Shown piece after piece: positions 1 to 7,480 of a stretch of 32,165 nt of DNA; within the stretch, counting starts at the first letter, position 1; each line of letters begins with the position of its first letter. The stretch is taken from NCBI GenBank assembly GCA_937892225.1, contig CALAUH010000114.1, positions 1 through 32,165 on the forward strand, in the 5' to 3' direction. A program made the translations under genes and the position numbers. The notes below the pieces were generated by a model. That model was given only the letters and a program-made list of their open reading frames with translations. It had not been told where the DNA came from and ran no database searches. The DNA is from an uncultured Treponema sp. Lineage in GTDB: Bacteria > Spirochaetota > Spirochaetia > Treponematales > Treponemataceae.

Positions 1-42
1 TATTTCTTCAACTACTTCTTTTTTTGCTTTATATTTCTGCAT
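1..42 (-). CDS. Start of a hypothetical gene cut by the window edge
   Basis: An ATG at 40-42 opens a frame that runs off the left edge (14 codons visible, beginning MQKYKAKKEV, Lys/Glu-rich). A GAGG ribosome site sits about 9 bases upstream, inside the end of the previous gene, which it overlaps by 14 nt. This is the same tight coupling seen along the rest of the operon. Nothing can be said about function. Confidence 0.5.
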   Translation of the reverse strand, partial: MQKYKAKKEVVEEI

Positions 43-193
43 CTTCTTTTACCTCATAAATGAAAACTGTAAATCCATCATCTTCCCATTGTTTTTTAGT
101 TTTCATCATCTTTACCCAATCCCATGTATAAACATTCCATTTTTCTATTCTGTCCTTTCCTAGTTCTTTATATGCACATAAGATTTTTTTCAT
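29..193 (-). CDS. Small hypothetical protein (54 aa), related to the C-terminus of its upstream neighbour
   Basis: The ATG overlaps the stop of the preceding gene (ATGA at 190-193), so translation is coupled. The product begins MKKILCAYKE. Its core (IEKW-x-VY, then KK, E, G, V and Y at matching spacing) matches the last 60 residues of the 123-aa protein at 576-947 (IEKW-x-VY...KKxxExxGxxVxxY). The two look like paralogues; the shorter one lacks the coiled-coil N-terminus. The fold and role are unknown. The spacing of W, Y, G and V suggests a small alpha/beta domain. Confidence 0.65.
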   Translation of the reverse strand: MKKILCAYKELGKDRIEKWNVYTWDWVKMMKTKKQWEDDGFTVFIYEVKEDAEI

Positions 194-366
194 TTACTTT
201 CTCCATCAAAATTAAAATCATTACAGGCGTTATCATCAGGCTCTTGCATAGTGAATAAATCTTGAATCAGGCAAAAACCTTTTTGTCTTTTTACAGCTTC
301 ACTATGCTGATAATCTCCAATAGTTTCTGTTTCTTCTACAAACCATGTACAATTATTACAAGTCAT
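190..366 (-). CDS. Small Cys-containing hypothetical protein (58 aa)
   Basis: Starts with ATG at 364-366 and ends by ATGA overlap with the next gene. The N-terminus is MTCNNCTWFVEETE, a CxxC pair. Further Cys residues at about positions 32 and 48 make a four-Cys set that could bind one zinc. Several other small proteins of this phage show the same style of N-terminal CxxC followed by aromatic residues. The family is not recognised and the zinc role is inferred only from Cys spacing. Confidence 0.65.
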   Translation of the reverse strand: MTCNNCTWFVEETETIGDYQHSEAVKRQKGFCLIQDLFTMQEPDDNACNDFNFDGESK

Positions 367-367
367 C

Positions 368-583
368 TTAATTTATCTCAATAAATCCTAACACCATATT
401 TTTTACATCTTCCAGATAATCTTTTATGGCAATTCCTTTTTTTAATTTTGATATAATTGTTTTATTACTTAAAATTCTATTTATTACAGATGGTGAAATA
501 GTTGTATTTTTTGCAAATTCAATTATTTCTTTTCTTTTTTCTTTTATGAATAAATAATCTTTTATACTTAATAATTTAATCAT
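368..583 (-). CDS. Hypothetical protein, possible helix-turn-helix (71 aa)
   Basis: A Lys/Ile-rich protein beginning MIKLLSIKDYLF. The central segment (about residues 19-42: EIIEFAKNTT then ISPSVINRIL) has the alternation expected of a helix-turn-helix with a recognition helix, but it is short and no family is recognised. It overlaps the end of the upstream gene by 8 nt. There are no Cys residues and no membrane segment. Confidence 0.55.
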   Translation of the reverse strand: MIKLLSIKDYLFIKEKRKEIIEFAKNTTISPSVINRILSNKTIISKLKKGIAIKDYLEDVKNMVLGFIEIN

Positions 584-947
584 CTATAATTTCTCCTGAT
601 TCTGTAACGTTGATACTTTTTTGAATTTTATAAAGATTTACTTTATAGCCGATAGATTCTAAATTCTTTTTTACCTGATATAATTTCTTAAAATCTTCAC
701 TGTAAACACACCATTTTTCAATAATGTTACTTTCAAGATATTTTATAAAAATGTTATTAGATTTATATTTTCTTGCTACCATTAAAATTTTTGTATCACT
801 GATATTCATTTGGTAACTATTTAATAAATCAATTGCTTTTCTGAAACGTTCATTTTCTTTTCTGAGTTGTTCATTTTCATTAATGAGAATAGAATTCTTT
901 TCAAACATATTTTGCAACTTGTTTTCAAGTTCTTCGTTTTTACTCAT
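576..947 (-). CDS. Hypothetical coiled-coil protein (123 aa)
   Basis: Residues 1-45 are an Asn/Glu/Lys-rich heptad-like helix (MSKNEELENKLQNMFEKNS...), probably a coiled coil. The C-terminal ~65 residues form a separate domain whose core (IEKWCVY...KKNLESIGYKV) is shared with the 54-aa protein at 29-193. It lies directly downstream of the portal gene (8-nt gap). In many phages this position holds a capsid-assembly or scaffold gene, but nothing in this sequence shows that role. Confidence 0.65.
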   Translation of the reverse strand: MSKNEELENKLQNMFEKNSILINENEQLRKENERFRKAIDLLNSYQMNISDTKILMVARKYKSNNIFIKYLESNIIEKWCVYSEDFKKLYQVKKNLESIGYKVNLYKIQKSINVTESGEIIDD

Positions 948-955
948 AAACTACC

Positions 956-2593
956 CTATATAATTAATAAAGATTTATTTACTTCATCAGGATTTTCTTC
1001 TTCAATACCTTCAAAATTTTCATTTTCATCTGCTGTAGGTTCTTCTCCAAAATCTCCATTTTCATTATCAGGATTTTCTTCTTCTATGCCGTCAAAGTTT
1101 CCGGTTTCTTCACCTTCTCCGTATTCATCCCATCCACCTTCACCGCCTTCTTCACCCATACCGCCTTGCATCTGCTGCCCATTAAATAATTGTACGAGTT
1201 GAACATTCATAGGAATATCTGCTCCATTAGTTATTTTAGATAAATCTAACGGTTCAAGTCCTTTTTCTGCCCTTTTTTCATTTATTGATTTCCAGGTTCT
1301 TACTTCTTTTTCATCTAAATCTGCTACAGTATTAGGATTGTCTTTTTCATAGCCGACAAATTCAAAAGCATATTCAGGATTTATTTTTTTAACAATTTTA
1401 TTCAAATAACTTTCTAAAAATACCAACATATCACCAAGTAAAGCACTTTTAGCTGAACTCATCCTATCAGATCCGCCATTTTCAAACATCGCTTGTGATT
1501 TTTGAGATTGTATTCCTAACTCATCAATTGAACAGCCGTATAAACTTACAACAGCACTTGTTAAATAATCCATCCAACCCTGGAATTCCATTTCTCTATT
1601 TGCGTTCATAGATTTCCACTCAATAGCATTTTCTTTACTACCACTAGGAATTATAGGAATTCTCCATTGATTTAATGGACCACCTGACATTATTTCTGCA
1701 ATATAATCTTCCATTTCTTCAACCTGTTCAGGTGATGCACTACCATTGACTAACAGCATACCTTTTGGCAACTTATTTTCTGTGAAGTTTCCTGAGTTAT
1801 AAACAAAAGAATTGATAACATTTGTAATTAAATCAATAGCCTGTTCAACTAAAGAATATCCGTATTGAGAATGGTATATATCTGTTCTAGGATTCTGATA
1901 GTCGAATAACATTGTATCATAAGTATAAGCCGCAGCGGGTACACCATCGACAATCTGTAAATAACGCCAGTTCTTAGGATTATTTTTATCCTCTGCAATT
2001 ATCTTTTCAATTGTCGCACTATCAACCGCAAAAAATGCACATGGTTTACCGTCATTTTGATATTGAATTTCTGTTGCTATCTGATCGAGAGTTAAATCAT
2101 CACGAATAATTTTAGTACAGTATTTTACAAAATCATCTCTATCGTTATCTTCATAGTTACCACAATTTAAAATAAAATCTCTTATTTCATCCCTTGTTTT
2201 ATCTTTTTTAGGTGCTTTAGTTATATCTTCATCTATTTTTTTGATTATAAATCCTCTTTGATTCCGGTCTGTTACAGGTTTCAAAAAAGGTTTAATTTTA
2301 CGTATTACAAAAATTATACAAGTATTAATTATCCATGCTTTTTCAGCTACACGTCTTAAAGTCTTAGGATGAATTCCGCCGTACTGAACACGTGATATAG
2401 TTCTAATTCCGTTAAAAGCATTATCACTAACAAAATATGGATCATAAAAAACTGAATCAGCATTTTCTTTTTTACCGTAATTTGCAAAAAAATAAGAATC
2501 AAACAAACTGGCACTTTCTTTACTTGCAATTTTGGAATTAAGTGCAACTTTTTTCTGTAATTTTTCAATATCAATTTTTTCAGGTTTAGCCAT
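956..2593 (-). CDS. Phage portal protein
   Basis: A 545-aa protein, typical portal length. The portal forms the dodecameric ring at the capsid vertex through which terminase pumps DNA. Supporting segments are the N-terminal region around GGIHPKTLRRVAEKAW, a central block with the YGYSLVEQAIDLI helix and NFTENKLPKGMLLVNG, and the following basic/hydrophobic helices, in the HK97-like portal order. It follows terminase genes. The last ~80 residues are a Gly/Glu/Asp-rich acidic tail with two near-identical copies of NF[DE]GIEEENPD. The start is chosen from the strong GGAGG 8 bases upstream, which lies directly after a terminator-like hairpin. Assignment is by motif and context; the exact portal family is uncertain. 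Confidence 0.82.
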   Translation of the reverse strand: MAKPEKIDIEKLQKKVALNSKIASKESASLFDSYFFANYGKKENADSVFYDPYFVSDNAFNGIRTISRVQYGGIHPKTLRRVAEKAWIINTCIIFVIRKIKPFLKPVTDRNQRGFIIKKIDEDITKAPKKDKTRDEIRDFILNCGNYEDNDRDDFVKYCTKIIRDDLTLDQIATEIQYQNDGKPCAFFAVDSATIEKIIAEDKNNPKNWRYLQIVDGVPAAAYTYDTMLFDYQNPRTDIYHSQYGYSLVEQAIDLITNVINSFVYNSGNFTENKLPKGMLLVNGSASPEQVEEMEDYIAEIMSGGPLNQWRIPIIPSGSKENAIEWKSMNANREMEFQGWMDYLTSAVVSLYGCSIDELGIQSQKSQAMFENGGSDRMSSAKSALLGDMLVFLESYLNKIVKKINPEYAFEFVGYEKDNPNTVADLDEKEVRTWKSINEKRAEKGLEPLDLSKITNGADIPMNVQLVQLFNGQQMQGGMGEEGGEGGWDEYGEGEETGNFDGIEEENPDNENGDFGEEPTADENENFEGIEEENPDEVNKSLLII

Positions 2594-2605
2594 TTTTCAA
2601 CCTCC

Positions 2606-2651
2606 AAAAAAAAAGACAGCCACTACTCTAAAAAGAATAATGACTGTCTTT
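2606..2651 (-). terminator. Terminator-like hairpin in front of portal
   Basis: On the minus strand, AAAGACAG (2644-2651) pairs with CTGTCTTT (2612-2619). Two more base pairs follow inside after a 1x1 mismatch, and a run of nine T (2606-2614) comes next. The portal ribosome site GGAGG (2601-2605) starts immediately after the T run. It therefore reads as an intrinsic terminator or attenuator between the terminase/HAD genes and portal. Confidence 0.6.
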
Positions 2652-2723
2652 ATTGACACATCGGATATATAAGTGTTAATTAAATTATATAGCAATTATT
2701 ATTTTTTGTCATTATTTTATTTT

Positions 2724-3065
2724 TTATTCACAAAAAAACTTTTCAATTTTCTTCCAGTCAATTTCATTACAAAATAAGTTACAATCATCAATATAATAAT
2801 CTGCAATTATTTTTCTGCTTTTACTTATTTTGTCGCCAGGTGATTCATTGAAATAATTAAAAGGAATTCCTTTTTCAACTAAAAAATTATAAGCTAATTT
2901 TGCATACTCACCATATCTACAAGTCCATATACAGATAATGTTATTTTTTGCTATTTTCTTAATTACTTCTTTTGCATTTTCTCTTAAATCTGAAATATTA
3001 GGAAAAATATTTTTATCTGTTATAGTTCCATCAAAATCAATTGCTATTACTTTACCTTGAATCAT
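2724..3065 (-). CDS. HAD-superfamily phosphatase-like protein
   Basis: 113 aa. HAD motif I is IAIDFDGTITD (residues 8-18), with nucleophile Asp and acid/base Asp as DxDGT. Motif II Thr is in IWTCR (about 47-51), a Lys lies in the KISKSRK stretch (motif III position), and motif IV is YYIDDCNL (about 90-97). The length matches the minimal phage/Bacteroides-type small HAD proteins without a cap. The likely substrate is a phosphorylated small molecule or nucleic acid end, but this cannot be told. It sits 3 nt after the terminase gene. Confidence 0.8.
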   Translation of the reverse strand: MIQGKVIAIDFDGTITDKNIFPNISDLRENAKEVIKKIAKNNIICIWTCRYGEYAKLAYNFLVEKGIPFNYFNESPGDKISKSRKIIADYYIDDCNLFCNEIDWKKIEKFFCE

Positions 3066-3068
3066 TTT

Positions 3069-4661
3069 CTATCTGCTCCATCTAGTTACTTGTCTTAAAC
3101 TCTTACCTTTATTTATAATAATTGAATCATCAATATTATTAATTTCTTTTACTTCCTGATTTTCTTTTCTTTTGGTATAAAAAGAATCATAAAAATTCAT
3201 AGGTTTTCTATCACCTATAGCGTGATTAGCTAAACTCCAAGACCAAAAACTATCCGCATGACCACTTTCATTTCTAGCAGCATCATATTTGAAATATTTA
3301 CCACCATTAGATGTTCTTTTAATACTATGTATCTGTGTATGAAATTCTTTATCATTTGCAAGTAAAAACTCTTTATTTTCCAATCCTCTTTTAACATCAA
3401 TTGCAAGAATTTCTTTAGTTTCTGGTGTAAACGTTACACTTTCCAATCTATCACCTAATTTTTTATGTAATCTTTCTGCTAAATCTTTTCCTATTCCGGT
3501 TGCATCCATACAACCATGAAATATAGGTAATTCCTTATATAACTTTAATACCATTTCTTCTTGCTTTTCAAATTCAACATTTCTTAATTCACATCGCATG
3601 AAATCTCTTTTTTTTCCTTCCTCAGTAAGTCCAATTAAAAACATACTTGTAGCATCATGTGTTCTACCAACATCAAAACCAAAAAATAAAGTATTTCCAT
3701 GATATTCAGGTTTATAATTTAATATTGCTGTATCTACATCTTTATACGCCTGAAAATCTATACCCCTGTTATATTCCCAGTATTCTTCATCACTCATTTT
3801 TTCGCATAAAGATAAGTCTAAATCACTTTCACGTTTTCCAGGTGTATTTGCATAAATTAAATCAAGTGTTATATAACTTTCTGCACTATCTATAAAATCA
3901 CATTCATATTCTTGCTTAAATGTATCAATATCAGTATTCCTGAAAATTAATTTAATAATTTTAGTTCCAAAAGTTTCAATTCTTTCAACCGTTGACAATC
4001 CTGGTGCAACCTTTACAGCGGTAGCAACATCTATACATAAATCCCTACAAAACCACCAAGGAATATTATAACGTTCATAATCATATTTTTCTTTATCCGT
4101 CAAAATATCGTAAAATTGCCCCATTTTGCCCAACGGTGATGATCCCATTTCGATAGTTCCACCACGAGAAATAACAGGTAAAGCAGCATCATAAATTAAT
4201 TTCTGCATTTTAGGTAAATAAATAGCAAACTCATCTAAAGAAATATCACCACCTTTACCACGTGGAGCTCTACAAGGGATAGAAATTAAACGTGATTCTG
4301 TAAGTCCGTTTTTATCCTTGAAAACTAACATAGATTTATTATCAGTTACGATTTTCTTTTTAGCATCACAATCAGGAATTGAATCGTAAAACATTTTAGC
4401 ATAACGGATTTTTTCAAGTGCATCTTCTTCGTTATAAGAAACGAATTGTTTAGTATATCCAATTCTATCTGGATCCATCGCTTTAATAAGTCCTTTAAGA
4501 CTACAGATAAAAGACCAACCGACACGTCTTGACTTAACGATGGCAATAAAACGTGCCATAGATTTAATATATTCATCTTGCCAGAAATCTAACAATAAAT
4601 CTTTCTGCTGAAATTGAATATATGTATAGGCATAGAGTAAACGTTCATCTTTAGAAAACAT
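3069..4661 (-). CDS. terL: Terminase large subunit (DNA packaging ATPase/nuclease)
   Basis: 530 aa. The ATPase has a Walker A variant VKSRRVGWS at residues 42-50 and Walker B ISLDEFA at about 140-146 (Asp143, Glu144). The RNase H-like nuclease domain has Asp330 (FFGFDVGRTHD), Asp386 (GCMDATGIGKD) and Asp470 (SGHADSFWSWSLA), the three metal-binding acids of large terminases. The protein cuts concatemeric phage DNA and drives it through the portal. Its ATG overlaps the methylase stop by one base (TAATG). It is intact from end to end. Confidence 0.93.
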   Translation of the reverse strand: MFSKDERLLYAYTYIQFQQKDLLLDFWQDEYIKSMARFIAIVKSRRVGWSFICSLKGLIKAMDPDRIGYTKQFVSYNEEDALEKIRYAKMFYDSIPDCDAKKKIVTDNKSMLVFKDKNGLTESRLISIPCRAPRGKGGDISLDEFAIYLPKMQKLIYDAALPVISRGGTIEMGSSPLGKMGQFYDILTDKEKYDYERYNIPWWFCRDLCIDVATAVKVAPGLSTVERIETFGTKIIKLIFRNTDIDTFKQEYECDFIDSAESYITLDLIYANTPGKRESDLDLSLCEKMSDEEYWEYNRGIDFQAYKDVDTAILNYKPEYHGNTLFFGFDVGRTHDATSMFLIGLTEEGKKRDFMRCELRNVEFEKQEEMVLKLYKELPIFHGCMDATGIGKDLAERLHKKLGDRLESVTFTPETKEILAIDVKRGLENKEFLLANDKEFHTQIHSIKRTSNGGKYFKYDAARNESGHADSFWSWSLANHAIGDRKPMNFYDSFYTKRKENQEVKEINNIDDSIIINKGKSLRQVTRWSR

Positions 4662-5446
4662 TACATTACCTCTGGAAATAACATAGATTCTTTATCTTTC
4701 TCTGCCTGTTCAATTCTATCTTTTGCGATTTCAAAATATTTTTCATCAAGTTCAATACCTATAAAATTACGGTTAGTATTTACACAAGCAACACCTGTTG
4801 AACCACTTCCCATAGTAAAATCTAATACAGTTTCATTTTCTAGTGTGTAGGTTTTAATGAGATATTCAAGTAATGAAACAGGTTTCTGTGTTGGATGATG
4901 TTTGTCATTATCTCTCTTAAACTTAATTATGGATAAAGGAAATCTATCACCATTATTTGTTGTTTCACTTCTATAAAAACTTACAATATTACTTCTATTA
5001 TGATTTTGAATTTTATCTCCACTTAATGTTTTTATAGAATTTTTTCTCATTCCACCATTTGTTTTATATGGTTTTCCTTTTGTTTTTTGTGGATTATATA
5101 CAGGTAACTTTTTATAAAAAATACTTATTATTTCGTGTGATTTCATTGGCATTTTATTAGCATTTGCAAATCCATAGCCACGTTCTTTATCCCATATCCA
5201 ATCGTATTTATAATATTTGATATTACTCATTCTTAAATAACTTGAAAATGGCTCTGAACCAAACAAAACAATAGCACCGTTATCTTTAATAACTCTGTTC
5301 AACTGTTCCCACATAGGTTCAAAAGGTATAACGTTATCCCACTTACAAGCAGTAGTTCCATAAGGTAAATCACATAAAATCATATCTACCGACTTATCGG
5401 GAATATCTTTCATTAATTCTAAACAATCACCGTATAATAATTTCAT
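4661..5446 (-). CDS. DNA methyltransferase (N6-adenine/N4-cytosine, beta class)
   Basis: 261 aa. Catalytic motif IV is DLPYGT at about residues 26-31 and the SAM-binding motif I FTMGSGSTG is at about 210-218. The catalytic motif precedes the SAM motif, as in the beta class. The sequence ends with the usual FIGIELDEKYFEIAKDRI helix. It modifies DNA in a site-specific way, probably protecting phage DNA. The start is the ATG at 5444-5446: it is 7 bases from GAGG and overlaps the small terminase stop as TGATG. A TTG three bases upstream is worse placed. It lies between the two terminase genes. The site specificity cannot be read. Confidence 0.88.
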   Translation of the reverse strand: MKLLYGDCLELMKDIPDKSVDMILCDLPYGTTACKWDNVIPFEPMWEQLNRVIKDNGAIVLFGSEPFSSYLRMSNIKYYKYDWIWDKERGYGFANANKMPMKSHEIISIFYKKLPVYNPQKTKGKPYKTNGGMRKNSIKTLSGDKIQNHNRSNIVSFYRSETTNNGDRFPLSIIKFKRDNDKHHPTQKPVSLLEYLIKTYTLENETVLDFTMGSGSTGVACVNTNRNFIGIELDEKYFEIAKDRIEQAEKDKESMLFPEVM

Positions 5447-6189
5447 CAAGCTTCCTCATCCGTATCTGTCATTTTGTCGATAAAATCACCAGCCTTTTCT
5501 GATTCTTCTTTATTGTGTTGAATAACCTGAATTTTAGCCGTTACTTTATCTTTAATATTATCTAAAGTAATAACAGTTTCAGTTGATTTATTTTCCGTAT
5601 CATCTGCATTTTTATTCAGTAACTTGTAATAGTTCATTAAATTCTGTCGAGCCTGACTTCTTGATTCAATTACATAGTGAGCATTACCGGATTTATCATA
5701 TTCAAAATCTGCAATAGCCTGACGTTGTTTTGCGTTCAACATATAAAGCGGTTTATCTTTAATCTGTTCGAGTGTTACTTCATCGCCCTTGTCATTTTCA
5801 AAAGTGAACTCATTATCTTTTCTAAACGATGAACGGTCCATATTAATTATGTCTAAATTTCTCTGTATATCTTCCTGGAAAATATCCTCTAATTTTTTAA
5901 TTATTGCTTTATTTGAAAGTTCCTTAATTTTTTTAGCAACGTGAGGTTTCTGCATGGTCCATTGTGCATAACTTTTATATCCTGCTACAGCAATTGCTGC
6001 CTGATTCATTTTATTAACGTATTTACTCAAAGGATTAGTATAAAGAATGATAAACATTTTTTCTGAGTATTCAAATTCAGGTCCAAAAGCTGAGAGTAAT
6101 TCTTCGAGTTTTAAATCTCCGTTTTCATCCGGTGATAACTGTAATATCTCTTTAATTTTATTTTTATCTGCAATCTTTTCCTGAGCCAT
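5446..6189 (-). CDS. terS: Terminase small subunit
   Basis: 247 aa. Residues ~40-85 hold the DNA-binding region typical of small terminases: KMFIILYTNPLSKYVNKMNQ followed by AAIAVAGYKSY and VAKKIKEL. Central helices and a charged C-terminus follow. The protein recognises pac/cos and feeds DNA to the large subunit. The start at MAQEK is chosen because AAGGA lies 8 bases upstream. A longer start at 6231 would run deep into the preceding gene. Gene order (small terminase, methylase, large terminase, HAD, portal) supports the call. Confidence 0.82.
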   Translation of the reverse strand: MAQEKIADKNKIKEILQLSPDENGDLKLEELLSAFGPEFEYSEKMFIILYTNPLSKYVNKMNQAAIAVAGYKSYAQWTMQKPHVAKKIKELSNKAIIKKLEDIFQEDIQRNLDIINMDRSSFRKDNEFTFENDKGDEVTLEQIKDKPLYMLNAKQRQAIADFEYDKSGNAHYVIESRSQARQNLMNYYKLLNKNADDTENKSTETVITLDNIKDKVTAKIQVIQHNKEESEKAGDFIDKMTDTDEEA

Positions 6190-6346
6190 TATCAATATCC
6201 TTTTTACAAACGTGCTTTTTAAAGCCTTCAAAATGTTTACCTGAATAAGTATAAAAAATTGTTAATTCATCATCACAGGTAACTGATTCATTTTTAGAAG
6301 TAGCAATATATTTTATTTGCTTTCCGCATTGTTTACAGATTTGCAT
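6164..6346 (-). CDS. Small CxxC protein (60 aa)
   Basis: Starts MQICKQCGKQIKY, with a CxxC knuckle, and has further Cys at about positions 24, 47 and 59. One zinc could be bound by C4, C7, C24 and C47. AAAGG lies about 8 bases before the ATG. It overlaps the small terminase by 26 nt and its upstream neighbour by 34 nt, unusually long overlaps for this phage but each gene has its own ribosome site. The function is unknown. Confidence 0.62.
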   Translation of the reverse strand: MQICKQCGKQIKYIATSKNESVTCDDELTIFYTYSGKHFEGFKKHVCKKDIDNGSGKDCR

Positions 6347-6651
6347 ATTACAACCTTTTTACTTCTGCTTTCTCTAAGTTCATTTTTAAGTTCTTCACCT
6401 CTATAGGTGATTGAATAATTCCAGGTATCATTTTCAATACAAAATTCTAAAGTGCCATAAAATTCTGCTTCAATTTTTACAAGACTTTTAATAATATTTT
6501 CAAAATCTAATATATCCTTATTAGAAAATTTTTGACTTTGAGAATTGAGATTAAGAGCTACAACTGAACCCTTTTCAATTCCAAATTTCACAACTCCAGT
6601 AAAACTTTTTTTTTGTAACGCTTTTAGTTCAGATGATATTTCTAAAAACAT
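6313..6651 (-). CDS. Hypothetical protein (112 aa), possibly from a leaderless mRNA
   Basis: No family is recognised. Predicted beta strands (SFTGVVKFGIEKGSVVALNL) are followed by a helix and more strands (GTLEFCIENDTWNYSITYRG), suggesting a small alpha/beta or SH3-like fold. It is the first gene after a good promoter. The ATG lies only 6 bases past the TATAAT box, so the predicted transcript starts at or next to the start codon. There is no Shine-Dalgarno site. Confidence 0.6.
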   Translation of the reverse strand: MFLEISSELKALQKKSFTGVVKFGIEKGSVVALNLNSQSQKFSNKDILDFENIIKSLVKIEAEFYGTLEFCIENDTWNYSITYRGEELKNELRESRSKKVVICKSVNNAESK

Positions 6652-6657
6652 ATAAAT

Positions 6658-6686
6658 ATTATACCATATTCTTTAATAAATGTCTA
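6658..6686 (-). promoter_or_regulatory. Promoter of the terminase operon
   Basis: On the minus strand, -35 TAGACA (6681-6686) is followed by a 17-bp spacer ending in TGG, giving an extended -10, and by TATAAT (6658-6663). This is one of the best promoter matches in the window. It would transcribe 6651 leftward through the small terminase, methylase and large terminase. Confidence 0.7.
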
Positions 6687-6689
6687 ATT

Positions 6690-6705
6690 ACAAGATATAT
6701 CTTTT
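6690..6705. promoter_or_regulatory. Operator-like palindrome, site A
   Basis: ACAAGATATATCTTTT contains the perfect 12-bp palindrome AAGATATATCTT. It lies immediately upstream of the terminase-operon -35 box. It belongs to a set of similar sites (9421, 16118, 26401, 29849), all placed at leftward promoters. In this one the position upstream of -35 would suit an activator. Confidence 0.5.
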
Positions 6706-6811
6706 TATAAGATGCTATAAATTTCGTCTATAATGCCCAAATTCTTCATTCTGACGCATTTTCTATACTGTAATTGATAATTTACTCAAATATGATAAAA
6801 CCTCCCTTATT

Positions 6812-7162
6812 TTATGAATATTCTACAAAATTATAATCAGGATAACGCCACTTCATTAATTTTCTTTTTAGAATATAATCATGTAATTTTCTTGTATATA
6901 CACTTTTTACATCTTCAATAATCATTTTGCCATCTGCACTTTTATATACAAAATCCGCTATATAATATGCTGCTCTTTCAGTTGCTGTTGATGGAATAAC
7001 CTCAAATTTAACTTGTCTTTGTAATTCACTAATTACGCCTGATTTTTGTAACATTAACAATTCCTGAAATCTGTTATATTCTTTCTGAGAATCCCATTTA
7101 ATACCGTCAACTGTAAATTTATTATTCCAGTATTTATTTTTTTTATTAAAATTATAACTCAT
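6812..7162 (-). CDS. DUF1064-like nuclease-fold protein
   Basis: 116 aa, the usual length for DUF1064. Family pattern: NNKFTVDGIKWDSQKEYNRF (residues ~13-32), then QRQVKFEVIP, YIADFVYK, MIIEDVKS and YILKRKLM. The KWDSQKE, ADF and EDVK positions give the E...D...ExK arrangement of PD-(D/E)XK nucleases, to which this family is thought to belong. Its role in the phage is unproven. It may process DNA ends or branches. The ATG overlaps the previous stop as ATGA. Confidence 0.8.
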   Translation of the reverse strand: MSYNFNKKNKYWNNKFTVDGIKWDSQKEYNRFQELLMLQKSGVISELQRQVKFEVIPSTATERAAYYIADFVYKSADGKMIIEDVKSVYTRKLHDYILKRKLMKWRYPDYNFVEYS

Positions 7163-7275
7163 AAATCTTTTCCATATTTCATTACTAAATCAATTGATTC
7201 TAAAATGTCGATAAAAGATTGCTGCCAGTCTTTTAATTCTTCTTCATTCATTGGAATACCTGGTGTTATCTGCAT
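7159..7275 (-). CDS. Small hypothetical protein (38 aa)
   Basis: An ATG at 7273-7275 with AGAGGTG upstream. The product begins MQITPGIPMNEEELKDWQQS and is acidic and helical in its second half. It overlaps the upstream zinc-ribbon gene by 10 nt and couples to the DUF1064 gene through ATGA. The ribosome site and two-sided coupling make a real gene likely. No function is suggested. Confidence 0.6.
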   Translation of the reverse strand: MQITPGIPMNEEELKDWQQSFIDILESIDLVMKYGKDL

Positions 7276-7469
7276 TTAACACCTCTTGTATCAGTATCAT
7301 AAAAACCACCGCAAGAATATATAGTATTGCCGATTGGAATAAATACTCTGTTCATTTTTGATTTACAGGTATTACAAACCTGATTATTTTTTTCTTTATC
7401 ATAATCAGAAATAGGAATTTCTCTTTCTTCCTGAACATTACATTTTGAACATTCAAATATATAAATCAT
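7266..7469 (-). CDS. FmdB-like zinc-ribbon protein
   Basis: 67 aa. The sequence starts MIYIFECSKCNVQEEREIPI and has a second pair VCNTCKS. CxxC...CxxC in this spacing, with YIFEC at the N-terminus, is the pattern of FmdB-type single zinc ribbons common in phages. Two more Cys lie near the C-terminus (SCGG and KCR). The start is set at the ATG six bases after GAGG rather than the TTG two codons earlier. The role is unknown. Confidence 0.7.
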   Translation of the reverse strand: MIYIFECSKCNVQEEREIPISDYDKEKNNQVCNTCKSKMNRVFIPIGNTIYSCGGFYDTDTRGVKCR

Positions 7470-7480
7470 AAACAACCTCT

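Noticed and set aside
867..1202. Plus-strand open frame rich in Ser/Pro
   Set aside because: It is antisense to the acidic portal tail, where GAA/GGT codons read backwards as Ser/Pro. No ribosome site, and the portal frame is clearly real.
3659..3895. Plus-strand open frame inside terL
   Set aside because: Antisense shadow of the terminase gene, with low-complexity His/Leu/Phe sequence and no ribosome site.
2356..4576. Alternative minus-strand frames inside portal (2356-2607) and terL (4346-4576)
   Set aside because: Out-of-frame shadows without motifs. The Walker and portal motifs lie in the other frame.
6799..6811. Strong ribosome site AAGGGAGG without a gene behind it
   Set aside because: No ATG, GTG or TTG at suitable distance opens a frame longer than 8 codons. 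It may be a relic of a lost gene, but nothing can be annotated.
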